13,912 nt of DNA from Candidatus Sulfopaludibacter sp. SbA3 (GCA_945861845.1 CAMAWS010000026.1:1-13912), one strand, 5' to 3'; positions 1-7,267 are shown, counted from the first letter of the stretch. Notes: generated by a model not told the origin, from the sequence alone. A program made the numbers and translations.

Positions 1-2
1 AT

Positions 3-137
3 GTTTACGTTACGCACCGGACCGTCGATATTCACATTTCCGCGCTCCGAAGGAAGATTGAAGACGATCCTGAGCACCCGGCGCTGATCGTCAGCGTTCG
101 CAACGCCGGCTACAAGTTCACCGCCACTCCTTCTTAA
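3..137 (+). CDS. Response regulator, OmpR/PhoB-type DNA-binding C-terminus (partial)
   Basis: The gene enters from the left edge. The frame beginning at base 3 gives about 44 residues ending at TAA 135-137. They include [17 protein letters not shown] and then SVRNAGYKF, which match the recognition helix and the closing beta hairpin (V-R-x-x-G-Y-x-F) of the winged-helix effector domain of OmpR/PhoB response regulators. The family acts as the DNA-binding output of a two-component system. The receiver domain and any sensor kinase lie outside the window, so the signal is unknown. The next gene on the same strand begins about 80 bases later; whether they are co-transcribed cannot be told. The identification rests on a short but characteristic segment. 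Confidence 0.8.
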   Translation, partial: VYVTHRTVDIHISALRRKIEDDPEHPALIVSVRNAGYKFTATPS

Positions 138-202
138 TGTGATCTTCACGCGGCCTTGATGCACCTCACATGGAGATTCCCTACATTTGGAATCATCAAA
201 CT

Positions 203-210
203 GAGGAGGT
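203..210 (+). promoter_or_regulatory. Strong Shine-Dalgarno deciding the start at 219
   Basis: GAGGAGGT lies eight bases before the ATG at 219 and is close to a full complement of the 16S rRNA tail. It favours this ATG over the in-frame ATG codons at 156 and 159, which lack such a site and would place about 20 charged residues before the signal peptide. Confidence 0.8.
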
Positions 211-218
211 CCGGTCCA

Positions 219-1391
219 ATGAAGAATCTGCTTCGTATATTGAGCGCCGCGTGCGTGTTGCTGGCTGTATCGTCGACGGTGGCGGCCCAGTCGTCGGTCA
301 TTCGCCTGCACATCGTGAATGTGCCCGTGGACAGCGGTCTTTTCGCGGCGCTTCTGCCGGATTTTGAAAACGCAACCGGCTACCGCGTGGATGTGCAGAA
401 AACAGGGGACTCTGTTTACGAGAATGCCAGGCGAGGCGCCGCTGACCTGGTTCTTTCCCACTATGGCCACTCCGGGGTTGACGATTTCATGGCCGACGGC
501 CTGGGCCTCTGGCCGCGCGCCGTCTTCGCCAATCAGGCGGTTCTGCTGGGGCCTCCGGCGGATCCTGCGGGCATACGCGGAATTCAGGACGCCGTTGAAG
601 CGTTTCGAAGAATTGCCCAGTCGAAGTCCAGATTTATAGTGAACAACGCGGCAACCGAAAAATACCTGTCGCAGGTGTTGTGGGAAGCGGCAGGCCGCCC
701 GGATCCGGCCGGTTGGTACTCCGACACGGGGTCCAGGGATCAACCGGCCATTCAGGCCGCGGAGAGATCAGAGTCGTATATTGTCTGGGGAATCATTCCG
801 TTTCTGAAGTTCAAAGAGGCCACAAACTCCCGCCTTGAGCCGTTCGTACTGGAAGACCCTATTCTCCAGCGGATGATGATGACGGTTATTCCCAATCCGG
901 AGAAAATTGCAGGCGTGAATCTTGCCGGAGCCATCGCGCTCCAAAAGTACCTCACCTCCGTGCCTACGCAGGCGCGCATCCGGGCCTTTCGTTATCCTGG
1001 TATCAGCCAGCCGCTCTTCTGGCCCAGCGCCCGCGATAACATCGGTACCTACCTTTCAGATAACAGTCCGATGCCGACGACAGCGGACCCGGCGGCGAAC
1101 ACCGTTAGTTTCAGCGCGGCTGCGGTGCGGGCCGGCGGTGCGTACGCTGCCACCTTTACGGGAGCCAACCTTTCCGCTGAAACCTATTTCGATGTGCGGT
1201 TTCGAAGGCCGGGAGGGACTTCCGACGACATAGCTGAGAACTGGCAAACCGGAGTATCGGGAATTCACAATATCGATGGAGCCACTCCCGCGGGTATATG
1301 GAGAGTCAGCGGCGTCCGCGCCCATCGCGATCCAAACGACCACAGCGCGTCTTTCATACCTGTTGGTGGCACGCTTACCGTGTCGCCTTAA
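219..1391 (+). CDS. Secreted TupA-like substrate-binding protein with C-terminal beta domain
   Basis: A 390-residue predicted exported protein. Residues 1-23 form a signal peptide (MKNLLRIL, a hydrophobic stretch, then VAA before Q24) with no lipobox cysteine. Residues about 27-275 resemble the periplasmic tungstate/molybdate-binding TupA family: DSGLFAALLPDFENATGY (38-55), then DLVLSHYG (77-84), then the VLLGPPADPAGI segment (108-119). The Ser/Thr-rich TTTS and S-R-G-D-x-S-G segments that bind oxyanion in TupA are not visible; the second is replaced by FIVNNAATEKY, so the ligand may differ. Residues about 290-390 add a beta-rich domain (NWQTG at 341-345, SGVRAH at 364-369, ending LTVSP). No permease or ATPase gene is adjacent. 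The ATG at 219 is chosen from its strong Shine-Dalgarno and the signal peptide. Family call fairly secure; ligand unknown. Confidence 0.75.
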   Translation: MKNLLRILSAACVLLAVSSTVAAQSSVIRLHIVNVPVDSGLFAALLPDFENATGYRVDVQKTGDSVYENARRGAADLVLSHYGHSGVDDFMADGLGLWPRAVFANQAVLLGPPADPAGIRGIQDAVEAFRRIAQSKSRFIVNNAATEKYLSQVLWEAAGRPDPAGWYSDTGSRDQPAIQAAERSESYIVWGIIPFLKFKEATNSRLEPFVLEDPILQRMMMTVIPNPEKIAGVNLAGAIALQKYLTSVPTQARIRAFRYPGISQPLFWPSARDNIGTYLSDNSPMPTTADPAANTVSFSAAAVRAGGAYAATFTGANLSAETYFDVRFRRPGGTSDDIAENWQTGVSGIHNIDGATPAGIWRVSGVRAHRDPNDHSASFIPVGGTLTVSP

Positions 1392-1491
1392 ATGAGAATT
1401 GGGAAATAATTCCGGGGACAGACTCCGAATTCTGCAGTTCAAGAATTCGGCGTCTGTCCCCGGACTTATTTCCCAATTCCCGATTCTCATT
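1391..1491. repeat. Long REP/MITE-like palindrome
   Basis: A near-perfect inverted repeat. The left arm is 1391-1433, the loop is the 8 bases 1434-1441, and the right arm is 1442-1491. The outer ends are AATGAGAA and TTCTCATT; the core is CCGGGGACAGA against TCTGTCCCCGG, and AATTC/GAATT flanks the loop. The arms differ by two mismatches and a 7-base segment (about 1478-1484) present only in the right arm. The left arm begins at the last base of the preceding stop codon. The arrangement resembles REP-type or miniature elements mobilised by IS200/RAYT-like transposases elsewhere, but no transposase is present here. The hairpin could also end or protect the upstream transcript. Confidence 0.8.
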
Positions 1492-1517
1492 GGCTGGACC
1501 TCAACCTTCCTTATATC
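1490..1517 (+). promoter_or_regulatory. Possible promoter before the topo VI cluster
   Basis: TTGGCT (1490-1495) and TATATC (1512-1517), 16 bases apart, each match four of six sigma-70 consensus bases and lie about 36 bases before the ATG at 1554. The -35 box overlaps the last two bases of the palindrome. Weak match; nothing else stands out in 1492-1553. Confidence 0.22.
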
Positions 1518-1553
1518 TATTCCCACCAAAAAGGCTCACACTGCAATGAGCAC

Positions 1554-1862
1554 ATGAAAGAGACTAAACGAGCCATACGCTACATTGGATTTGAGTGCAT
1601 GCCGAATGGCGAGCGCTCACTAAGCTTCACGATCGATAAGAATGGCTTGGATCGCCTCGTGGTCACATTCGACATCGCAGGGATACTGTTTTCCGGGGAA
1701 CACCGCATCCTGATTCAAGAGGCGGCCGGCATCTGCTTCTCCAAACTCCAGGACATGGCGAGCGAAGAACTGACAGACGCGCGGCACTTTGCGTTGACAG
1801 CCGACGATATCGTCCAGTACCGGCACCTTCGCGCGCCCCGCATGCGTTCAGTAAGGACCTGA
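1554..1862 (+). CDS. Hypothetical protein, 102 aa, upstream of top6B
   Basis: I do not recognise this protein. It is 102 residues, apparently soluble, with no signal peptide or membrane span. The first half looks beta-rich (AIRYIGFECM, then SLSFTID, RLVVTFDIAGILF); the second half looks helical (QEAAGICFSKLQDMASEEL), with a basic tail (APRMRSVRT). The ATG at 1554 has no good Shine-Dalgarno; an ATG at 1546 opens a frame that stops after three codons. The stop at 1862 is 36 bases before top6B, on the same strand and in the same reading frame, so the two are probably co-transcribed. Mixed hydrophobic and charged residues without low complexity argue that it is a real gene. A link to topoisomerase VI is suggested by position only. 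Confidence 0.6.
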   Translation: MKETKRAIRYIGFECMPNGERSLSFTIDKNGLDRLVVTFDIAGILFSGEHRILIQEAAGICFSKLQDMASEELTDARHFALTADDIVQYRHLRAPRMRSVRT

Positions 1863-1898
1863 TTTGTCTGCTGTGAGTACCAAAGTGAAGCTCGCAGC

Positions 1899-3887
1899 AT
1901 GGAAGACAACGAAGACAACGCCCAGCAACCGCCTAAGCCGCACCGTAAACGCGCCACCGCCGAATCGATGGCGGCAAAACAACGCGACATTTCAGTCAGC
2001 GAATTCTTTGCCAAGAACCGGCATCTTCTCGGGTTCGATAATCCCCGCAAAGCGCTTCTCACTGCAGTAAAGGAAGCCGTCGACAACTCCCTCGATGCGT
2101 GCGAAGAGGCCGGCATTGTGCCCGAGGTCTGGGTGCACATTGAACCCACCGGCAACAATCGCTTCAAGGTCGGCGTTCAGGACAACGGTCCCGGCATCGT
2201 CAAGAAGCAGATTCCTCTAATCTTCGGAAAGCTCCTCTACGGCTCGAAGTTCCACCGCCTCCGCATGAGCCGCGGCCAGCAGGGAATCGGCATCAGCGCC
2301 GCAGGCATGTATGGAATGCTTACCACCGGCAGGCCGGTGAAGATCATTTCGATGACGTCGCCGAGAAAACCGGCTCACTATTTCGAAATTCAAATCGACA
2401 CCAAGCGGAACCAGCCGGAGATTATCAACGGCAAGGGGGACGGCGAAGAGATTCCTTCCGGCGAAAAGGGACAACAGTACATTGCAGCTCACGGCATTGA
2501 GTGGATTCCCGGGCCCCGAAGCGGCACGCGGGTGACCATCGAGCTGGAAGGGCGCTACGTCCGTGGCCGTGGAAGCGCCGACGAGTACCTGGAGCAGACG
2601 GCGATTGCAAATCCCCACGTCACGATTCATTACATCGACCCGGAGGGGACGGCGGCAACTTACGAAAGATCGACGAACGAACTTCCGCCCGAACCCCGCG
2701 AGATTAAGCCGCATCCGTACGGTATCGAGCTCGGCCGACTGGTCACGATGCTCAAGGACACCAATGCCGGCACGATGGCGCAGTTCCTGACCGAGTCGTT
2801 TTCGCGTGTGACACCCAGCGTGGCAAAGCATATCTGCGATGGCGCGAAGATAAGCACCAGGTCCAGCCCCAAGCGCATCGGCCGCCAGGAAGCCGACGCG
2901 TTGTACCAGGCCATTCAAAACACGAAGATCAGTGCGCCGGCCACCGACTGCATCTCTCCCATAGGCGAGCCGCTCATTCTCAAGGGACTGCACCAGCAGG
3001 TGCCGGGCGAGTTCTTCTGCGCGGCAACGCGGCCTCCTTCCGTATATCGCGGAAACCCGTTTCTGATCGAAGTGGGACTGGCTTTTGGCGGCGGCAGTTC
3101 CACGCAGAAAGTGACGCTCGATGCGCTGACGGAGTTGCTGGCGGAAAGCGACGCGCGCTCGATCCGGCAATTCCTGCTGACGACCTTCGATGGGATTGGC
3201 CCTGCGGGAGCGGAGAAAATTTTGTCGGAAGCCAGCATGGGGCCCCGCCAAACGGCTGCGAAACTCTCGAAAGAAGACATCGCGAAGCTTCACGCCGCGA
3301 TGAAGAATGTGAACCTGAGCGAAGGACAGTCCATGCAGGTGCTGCGGTACGCGAACCGAGTCCCTCTGCAGTTCCAGGCCGCCGGATGCGCGATTACGCA
3401 GTCGGTGATCGCGAATAACTGGCGCTCGTATGGGTTGTCGCAGTCCCGTGGCCAACTGCCGGCGGGCCCCGTCACGATTATGGTTCACATGGCCAGCGTC
3501 TGGGTGCCGTTCACGAGCGAGTCGAAAGAAGCCATCGCCTCGTATCCAGACATCATGAAGGAACTGCGGCTCGGGCTTCAGGCGGTAGGCCGGAAACTGG
3601 CGATGTATTTGAACCGGCGCAAACGCGTGCACCAGGAAGGACAACGGCGGGAGATTTTCCTGCGATACCTCGGCGAGGTCGCCACGGCTGTCTCATCGAT
3701 CAGGGACTCCGACGATCTCTCCCGGAAGGAACTCTACGACCGCCTGCTTCAAATCGCCAAACGCAAGACGTCCGAGGCCGACATCCTGCTGGACGATAGC
3801 GGCAGGAAGGTAGAGGCGGTTGAAGACGATTTTGGCGAGAATGTCTTGATCGTGAATGCCGAAGAGCCGCCGATCGCGGACTTGTAA
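1899..3887 (+). CDS. top6B: DNA topoisomerase VI subunit B (GHKL ATPase/transducer)
   Basis: ATPase subunit of the type IIB topoisomerase, which with subunit A passes one DNA duplex through another and relaxes or decatenates DNA. The 662 residues show the Bergerat fold: N-box EAVDNSLDA (59-67, Mg-binding N63), DNGPGI (95-100), and RGQQGIGIS (125-133) forming the ATP lid. The H2tH region follows (about 280-350), ending TDCISPIGE as in archaeal Top6B. The transducer carries VPFTSESK (536-543), where K543 should be the ATP-sensing switch lysine. Between EVGLAFGG and LRYANRVPL, residues about 400-480 are extra relative to what I recall of archaeal enzymes and contain DGIGPAGAEKIL, a helix-hairpin-helix-like motif. 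An acidic tail ends the protein. The start at 1899 has a weak ribosome site; M24 (1968) is an alternative nearer the conserved core. top6A follows after 9 bases. Confidence 0.95.
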   Translation: MEDNEDNAQQPPKPHRKRATAESMAAKQRDISVSEFFAKNRHLLGFDNPRKALLTAVKEAVDNSLDACEEAGIVPEVWVHIEPTGNNRFKVGVQDNGPGIVKKQIPLIFGKLLYGSKFHRLRMSRGQQGIGISAAGMYGMLTTGRPVKIISMTSPRKPAHYFEIQIDTKRNQPEIINGKGDGEEIPSGEKGQQYIAAHGIEWIPGPRSGTRVTIELEGRYVRGRGSADEYLEQTAIANPHVTIHYIDPEGTAATYERSTNELPPEPREIKPHPYGIELGRLVTMLKDTNAGTMAQFLTESFSRVTPSVAKHICDGAKISTRSSPKRIGRQEADALYQAIQNTKISAPATDCISPIGEPLILKGLHQQVPGEFFCAATRPPSVYRGNPFLIEVGLAFGGGSSTQKVTLDALTELLAESDARSIRQFLLTTFDGIGPAGAEKILSEASMGPRQTAAKLSKEDIAKLHAAMKNVNLSEGQSMQVLRYANRVPLQFQAAGCAITQSVIANNWRSYGLSQSRGQLPAGPVTIMVHMASVWVPFTSESKEAIASYPDIMKELRLGLQAVGRKLAMYLNRRKRVHQEGQRREIFLRYLGEVATAVSSIRDSDDLSRKELYDRLLQIAKRKTSEADILLDDSGRKVEAVEDDFGENVLIVNAEEPPIADL

Positions 3888-3896
3888 TTCAACACC

Positions 3897-5033
3897 ATGG
3901 CAAAGAAGACGAAAAAGTCCGCCGACTCCGCAGTCCTCACGGCGAAGGACAAAAAGACCCTCGGCGCGATCCGTTCGCTCGCTGACGAGGTAGTGTCATC
4001 CGCCGACCGGGGCCGCGCTCCATACGTCGAGATCCCTTCCCGCTCGCTTTCGAACGTTCGCTTCAATAATTCGAAAAAAATCATCGAGATGGGTTCCGGA
4101 ACAAATCGCCGCGAGCTTTTTAATCTCGCCCAGGCGCGCAGCTACATGCAGACCCTGCTGGTGGGCACCGGATGCAAGCAGCTCATCGAGCAGGGCAAGA
4201 CAACCAGTATCCGCGGCCTGTTCTATCTGCTGAAGCACACTATCGAGGGCGCGGGCGAAGAAACCTTCGATACGCAGGGCGAATGCGACCCGATCATCGA
4301 GGACGTCGAGGTCTCGCTCGACTCGATGCGCGAAGAACTCCACCTCTACGCCAAGAATGCCGGCGCGATGGTCGGCCCGATCACTCTCGTGGACAGCGGG
4401 GACGAAATCGATTGCTCGCGCATGGGTTCGGGCGGCTACAGCGTTCCGTCCATCGTGGAGCAGGACATCGTGCAGTTTAAAAAGAACACTGCCAGATTCG
4501 TGCTGCACGTCGAAAAGGACACGGTCTGGCGCCGATTCAACGAGGACAAATTCTGGCGTCTGCACAATTGCATCCTGATTCACGGAGGAGGCCAGCCGCC
4601 GCGCGGCGTTCGCCGCATGCTGCACCGCCTGCACTATGAGCTGAACCTGCCCGTGTATTGCCTGCTGGATAACGATCCATGGGGATACTACATCTACAGC
4701 GTCATTAAACAGGGGTCGATCAACCTGGCCTACGAATCGCGCCGCATGGCCATTCCAGCCGCCCGCTTCCTCGGCCTGCGCAGCAACGACTACGAGCGCT
4801 GCCAGCTCACTCCGAGCGTTCAAATCAAGCTGAACGACCAGGACATCAAGCGGGCCCGCCAGATCGCCCAGTACCCGTGGTTCGCAAGCAAGAAGCCGTG
4901 GCAGAAGGAAATCGCCATGATGCTCGCGAACGGCTTCAAGCTCGAGGTGGAAGCCCTCATCAGCAAAGATATCAGCTACGTCACCGAGGAATACGTGCCT
5001 GCCCGGCTCACAGAAGGCAAGTTTCTGGACTAG
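3897..5033 (+). CDS. top6A: DNA topoisomerase VI subunit A (Spo11-like cleavage subunit)
   Basis: The DNA-cleaving subunit, homologous to eukaryotic Spo11. It makes the transient double-strand break by covalent tyrosine attachment. The 378 residues show a basic N-terminus, then a winged-helix CAP region with SIRGLFYLLKHTI (104-116), where Y110 aligns with the catalytic tyrosine of SxREIYY-type motifs. A Toprim domain carries the metal residues: E206 in HVEKDTVW, and D258 and D260 in LLDNDPWGYYIY. The match to archaeal Top6A continues through SINLAYESRRMA and AARFLGL. Length is typical for the family. The start is 9 bases after the top6B stop, with no clear Shine-Dalgarno, consistent with translational coupling. 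The glutamate usual in the archaeal tyrosine motif is replaced by glycine (R-G-L-F-Y). With all catalytic residues present, the enzyme should be active. Confidence 0.95.
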   Translation: MAKKTKKSADSAVLTAKDKKTLGAIRSLADEVVSSADRGRAPYVEIPSRSLSNVRFNNSKKIIEMGSGTNRRELFNLAQARSYMQTLLVGTGCKQLIEQGKTTSIRGLFYLLKHTIEGAGEETFDTQGECDPIIEDVEVSLDSMREELHLYAKNAGAMVGPITLVDSGDEIDCSRMGSGGYSVPSIVEQDIVQFKKNTARFVLHVEKDTVWRRFNEDKFWRLHNCILIHGGGQPPRGVRRMLHRLHYELNLPVYCLLDNDPWGYYIYSVIKQGSINLAYESRRMAIPAARFLGLRSNDYERCQLTPSVQIKLNDQDIKRARQIAQYPWFASKKPWQKEIAMMLANGFKLEVEALISKDISYVTEEYVPARLTEGKFLD

Positions 5034-5074
5034 ATTTCTCCTGTAGGCGCGGTGTATGACGGCTCACTCGAGTT

Positions 5075-5106
5075 TGGACATTTGTTGTCCAGACCTCATC
5101 CTGAGG
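5075..5106. repeat. Two tandem small hairpins in a convergent junction
   Basis: TGGACA (5075-5080) pairs with TGTCCA (5086-5091) around a 5-base loop. CCTCA (5094-5098) pairs with TGAGG (5102-5106) around TCC. Both lie between the ends of top6A and the facing membrane-protein gene and may help terminate transcription or be remnants of dispersed repeats. Confidence 0.55.
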
Positions 5107-5110
5107 CTAT

Positions 5111-5135
5111 GTCCCTCTCCCGGAGGGAGAGGGAC
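5111..5135. terminator. 11-bp perfect hairpin, possible bidirectional terminator or repeat
   Basis: GTCCCTCTCCC (5111-5121) and GGGAGAGGGAC (5125-5135) are perfect inverted repeats around the loop GGA. The stem sits between convergent genes, as expected of a shared transcription stop, but no T-run follows on either strand, so it is not a standard intrinsic terminator. CCCTCTCCC-type palindromes are common dispersed repeats in bacteria, so it may be one of those. Confidence 0.5.
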
Positions 5136-5188
5136 CGCACTCAGGTTCCCGGTGCACTTGAAAATGTACAAGCATCATCCAGGACATT

Positions 5189-6280
5189 TCAGAAGTCACC
5201 GCTCGCGCCTCCACCGCCAGAACGGCCGCCGCCGGGTTTGAAGTCCTCTGCAGAAGAAGATGGAGCGGGAATGTCGGGTTGAAACGCCGTGGAGACGGTG
5301 CCCACGAACGCGAGCGCACGTTTATCGGAACTCAGGAGGCGGGAAGCCGTGAAGCCGTAGCGATGGTTGCCGACGCCTTTTGCGAGCCATCGGCGGACGA
5401 CGAGTGCCGACCCGATCAGGAACACGCCCAATAAGATCGGATCCCACGTTTGACGTTCCAATCCAAGATACAGTTTGTTTGTGACGAGCGTCACCAGCGC
5501 CATCACCAGGTTTACGTCAAGGAACACCCGGTTCTTGTCCTTCAATGCGAGATAGATGCCAATCGCAGGGAGCAACCAAGTTAGAGCATACGTCGCCCAA
5601 TAAAATGAAAGAGGGAACGCACTCGCGGCGCCAGGCTCGAACGCGTGAAGGTTGATGGCTGTGTAGACACCGGCCCATGCGAGTGCGGAAATGGTTTCGT
5701 CACGCACCACCATGAATATCGGCAGCAACATAAGAACCACAACCACCCGCTCCATCATGTTCGACTGGCCGATCTGAAACGACGACGCGGCGAGGAGCAT
5801 CATCGAGGCGACAGCTGCATACAAATATCCGAACCGCCGGTACACAACCAGCGCCGCTGCGGCCGCGGCCAGAAGGCCGGCGAAAAATTCATTCGATGCC
5901 AGGACTGCCGCGCCCAGGCCCGTGAGCAGGACCGCGCTGACTGCCAGCGACTCTTCAATACCGAAATGGTACAGGCGGCGAGCCAGGACATCCGCAAGTC
6001 CGAAGCAAATACCTGCAGAAACAAAAAACAATACGGCGTGCGGGTTTCTACCATCGACGTCGAGGACTTCGATCGTCAGGAGGACGGATGCCCCGGCTAT
6101 CAAGAGGCCGAATGCGAATAGGACTATCCGGAGGAACAGGTTGGTCTGCTGGAGATCCGTTTTCAGGTCTACGGCGAGGCGATCGGCCTGCGGAGGGGCG
6201 AGCAATCCGGATCGCGCCCACTCGCGCAGCAGGCGTTCGGTTTTGATGCTGTCTTCCTGCTCTTCGGTGTAACGTCTCAT
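5189..6280 (-). CDS. DUF2157-type multi-pass membrane protein with Gly-rich tail
   Basis: A 363-residue predicted inner-membrane protein. The first 45 residues are soluble and helical (TERLLREWARSGLLAPPQAD, 14-33), the pattern that opens DUF2157 proteins. About eight to ten hydrophobic spans follow between residues 48 and 297. The C-terminus is soluble and ends in the glycine-rich tail PGGGRSGGGGASGDF (349-363), a kind seen at the ends of various bacterial membrane proteins. The frame stays open upstream to 6514, but ATG 6278-6280 is chosen because it begins directly at the conserved N-terminal domain and overlaps the preceding gene's stop as ATGA, showing translational coupling. Function is unknown. 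The stop overlaps a small inverted repeat (5159-5191). Confidence 0.8.
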   Translation of the reverse strand: MRRYTEEQEDSIKTERLLREWARSGLLAPPQADRLAVDLKTDLQQTNLFLRIVLFAFGLLIAGASVLLTIEVLDVDGRNPHAVLFFVSAGICFGLADVLARRLYHFGIEESLAVSAVLLTGLGAAVLASNEFFAGLLAAAAAALVVYRRFGYLYAAVASMMLLAASSFQIGQSNMMERVVVVLMLLPIFMVVRDETISALAWAGVYTAINLHAFEPGAASAFPLSFYWATYALTWLLPAIGIYLALKDKNRVFLDVNLVMALVTLVTNKLYLGLERQTWDPILLGVFLIGSALVVRRWLAKGVGNHRYGFTASRLLSSDKRALAFVGTVSTAFQPDIPAPSSSAEDFKPGGGRSGGGGASGDF

Positions 6281-7221
6281 GCTTTTCCTGTGAGTTGCCG
6301 GGCAAGCCTGGCCATCCAAATGACGACAATGATTCCGGTGATCATAAGGTACGCAAGCGAAGGTACGAGATCCCGGAGTTCCGAAATTACCTGGTAGCTG
6401 ATACCAGAATAGCCATACACGACCGCGTACGCTACGAATGCGAATCGCCTGAACGTCACGCCCATCCTGCCTGCGACTGCGCAGAGCACGAGCAGGCCGG
6501 CGAGGTACACCCACCCGCTTGCGTTTGAGTCAACGCCGGTGAGCAAGGCGACGAAAACGACGTTCGCAGCCACGTGAAGAAACGTATCGAGAAAGTGTCT
6601 CTTGATCCTCTGTTGCGAAAGCCAGAACCCCGCGCCGGCGACGAGGGTTCCATACGCGAGCGCATATATGCGCATGGATTCTTCAGTCAGCAAGCCGAAC
6701 CGCGAGAACCTCAGGCCAAACCATCCGGCGAGGGACGAGAGGCCCAGCGAGAGCACCAATCGATTATCGAATCGATATGCGAAGACAAAGAAGACCGCCG
6801 CGCCTAACAGGAGATAGTTATCCCAGGCCGATTGCAGCAGTTGGAACCTGTTTTCGATATAGCCGAGGTCCACGGAAAAAATGAGGCATCCGGCGTACAG
6901 CACGTAATCGAAGGCGAGATTCGGGGATTCTACTTCGGCGGTGGAATACCCATGCGAGCGTGAAAAGCAGTAGGAGAGGCAAAGCGCGAACAAACCGGAA
7001 AGGACGATCACTACAAACGAATCGCCGAGCCGTTCGGAATACGCCGCCACCGTCCAGGCAAGCCCACCGGCGAGCGAGATAACTCCCAGGTACAGAAGGG
7101 CGTTCAGTTCAAGGAATACGGAGAATCGCTCGTTGAGTACGAGCATGCGGAGCGCGTCATGTTGCGCGCCGGTGATCAAGCCTTCATCTCGCCATCGTTC
7201 CAGACGTTCGGTGGTTTTCAT
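6277..7221 (-). CDS. DUF2157-type multi-pass membrane protein
   Basis: A 314-residue predicted inner-membrane protein, first gene of a two-gene operon with its relative at 5189-6280. It opens with the short amphipathic DUF2157-like segment TERLERWRDEGLITGAQHDAL (residues 4-24), followed by roughly nine hydrophobic spans from residue 38 to 306 and a short basic end (MARLARQLTGKA). It resembles the partner in its N-terminal pattern and overall build, which suggests a divergent paralogue pair, but it lacks the glycine-rich tail. No catalytic motif is visible and the function is unknown. The ATG at 7219-7221 lies 15 bases after a TACAAT element; its ribosome site is weak. Confidence 0.8.
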   Translation of the reverse strand: MKTTERLERWRDEGLITGAQHDALRMLVLNERFSVFLELNALLYLGVISLAGGLAWTVAAYSERLGDSFVVIVLSGLFALCLSYCFSRSHGYSTAEVESPNLAFDYVLYAGCLIFSVDLGYIENRFQLLQSAWDNYLLLGAAVFFVFAYRFDNRLVLSLGLSSLAGWFGLRFSRFGLLTEESMRIYALAYGTLVAGAGFWLSQQRIKRHFLDTFLHVAANVVFVALLTGVDSNASGWVYLAGLLVLCAVAGRMGVTFRRFAFVAYAVVYGYSGISYQVISELRDLVPSLAYLMITGIIVVIWMARLARQLTGKA

Positions 7222-7236
7222 ATGAATTCGCCCGCA

Positions 7237-7267
7237 ATTGTAACGAACAGGACTTCTATCCAGTGAA
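7237..7267 (-). promoter_or_regulatory. Possible promoter for the DUF2157 pair
   Basis: On the minus strand TACAAT (7242-7237, five of six sigma-70 -10 bases) stands 15 bases before the ATG. TTCACT (7267-7262) is a poor -35 at a long 19-base spacing. No convincing promoter was found facing speA in the rest of 7222-7415. Confidence 0.3.

Noticed and set aside
156..218. Longer N-terminus for the TupA-like protein
   Set aside because: It would put about 20 charged residues before a clear signal peptide, while the strong Shine-Dalgarno is placed for 219.
2217..3644. 475-codon open frame on the minus strand
   Set aside because: It lies wholly inside top6B on the other strand; the protein is rich in Arg, His and Ala with no recognisable motif, as expected of a shadow of GC-rich codons.
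3996..4823. 275-codon minus-strand open frame
   Set aside because: It is antisense to top6A, whose catalytic motifs are unmistakable; no motif of its own.
6281..6514. Upstream extension of the second DUF2157 gene
   Set aside because: The added residues are shadow sequence of the preceding gene; the ATGA overlap and the conserved N-terminal segment fix the start at 6280.
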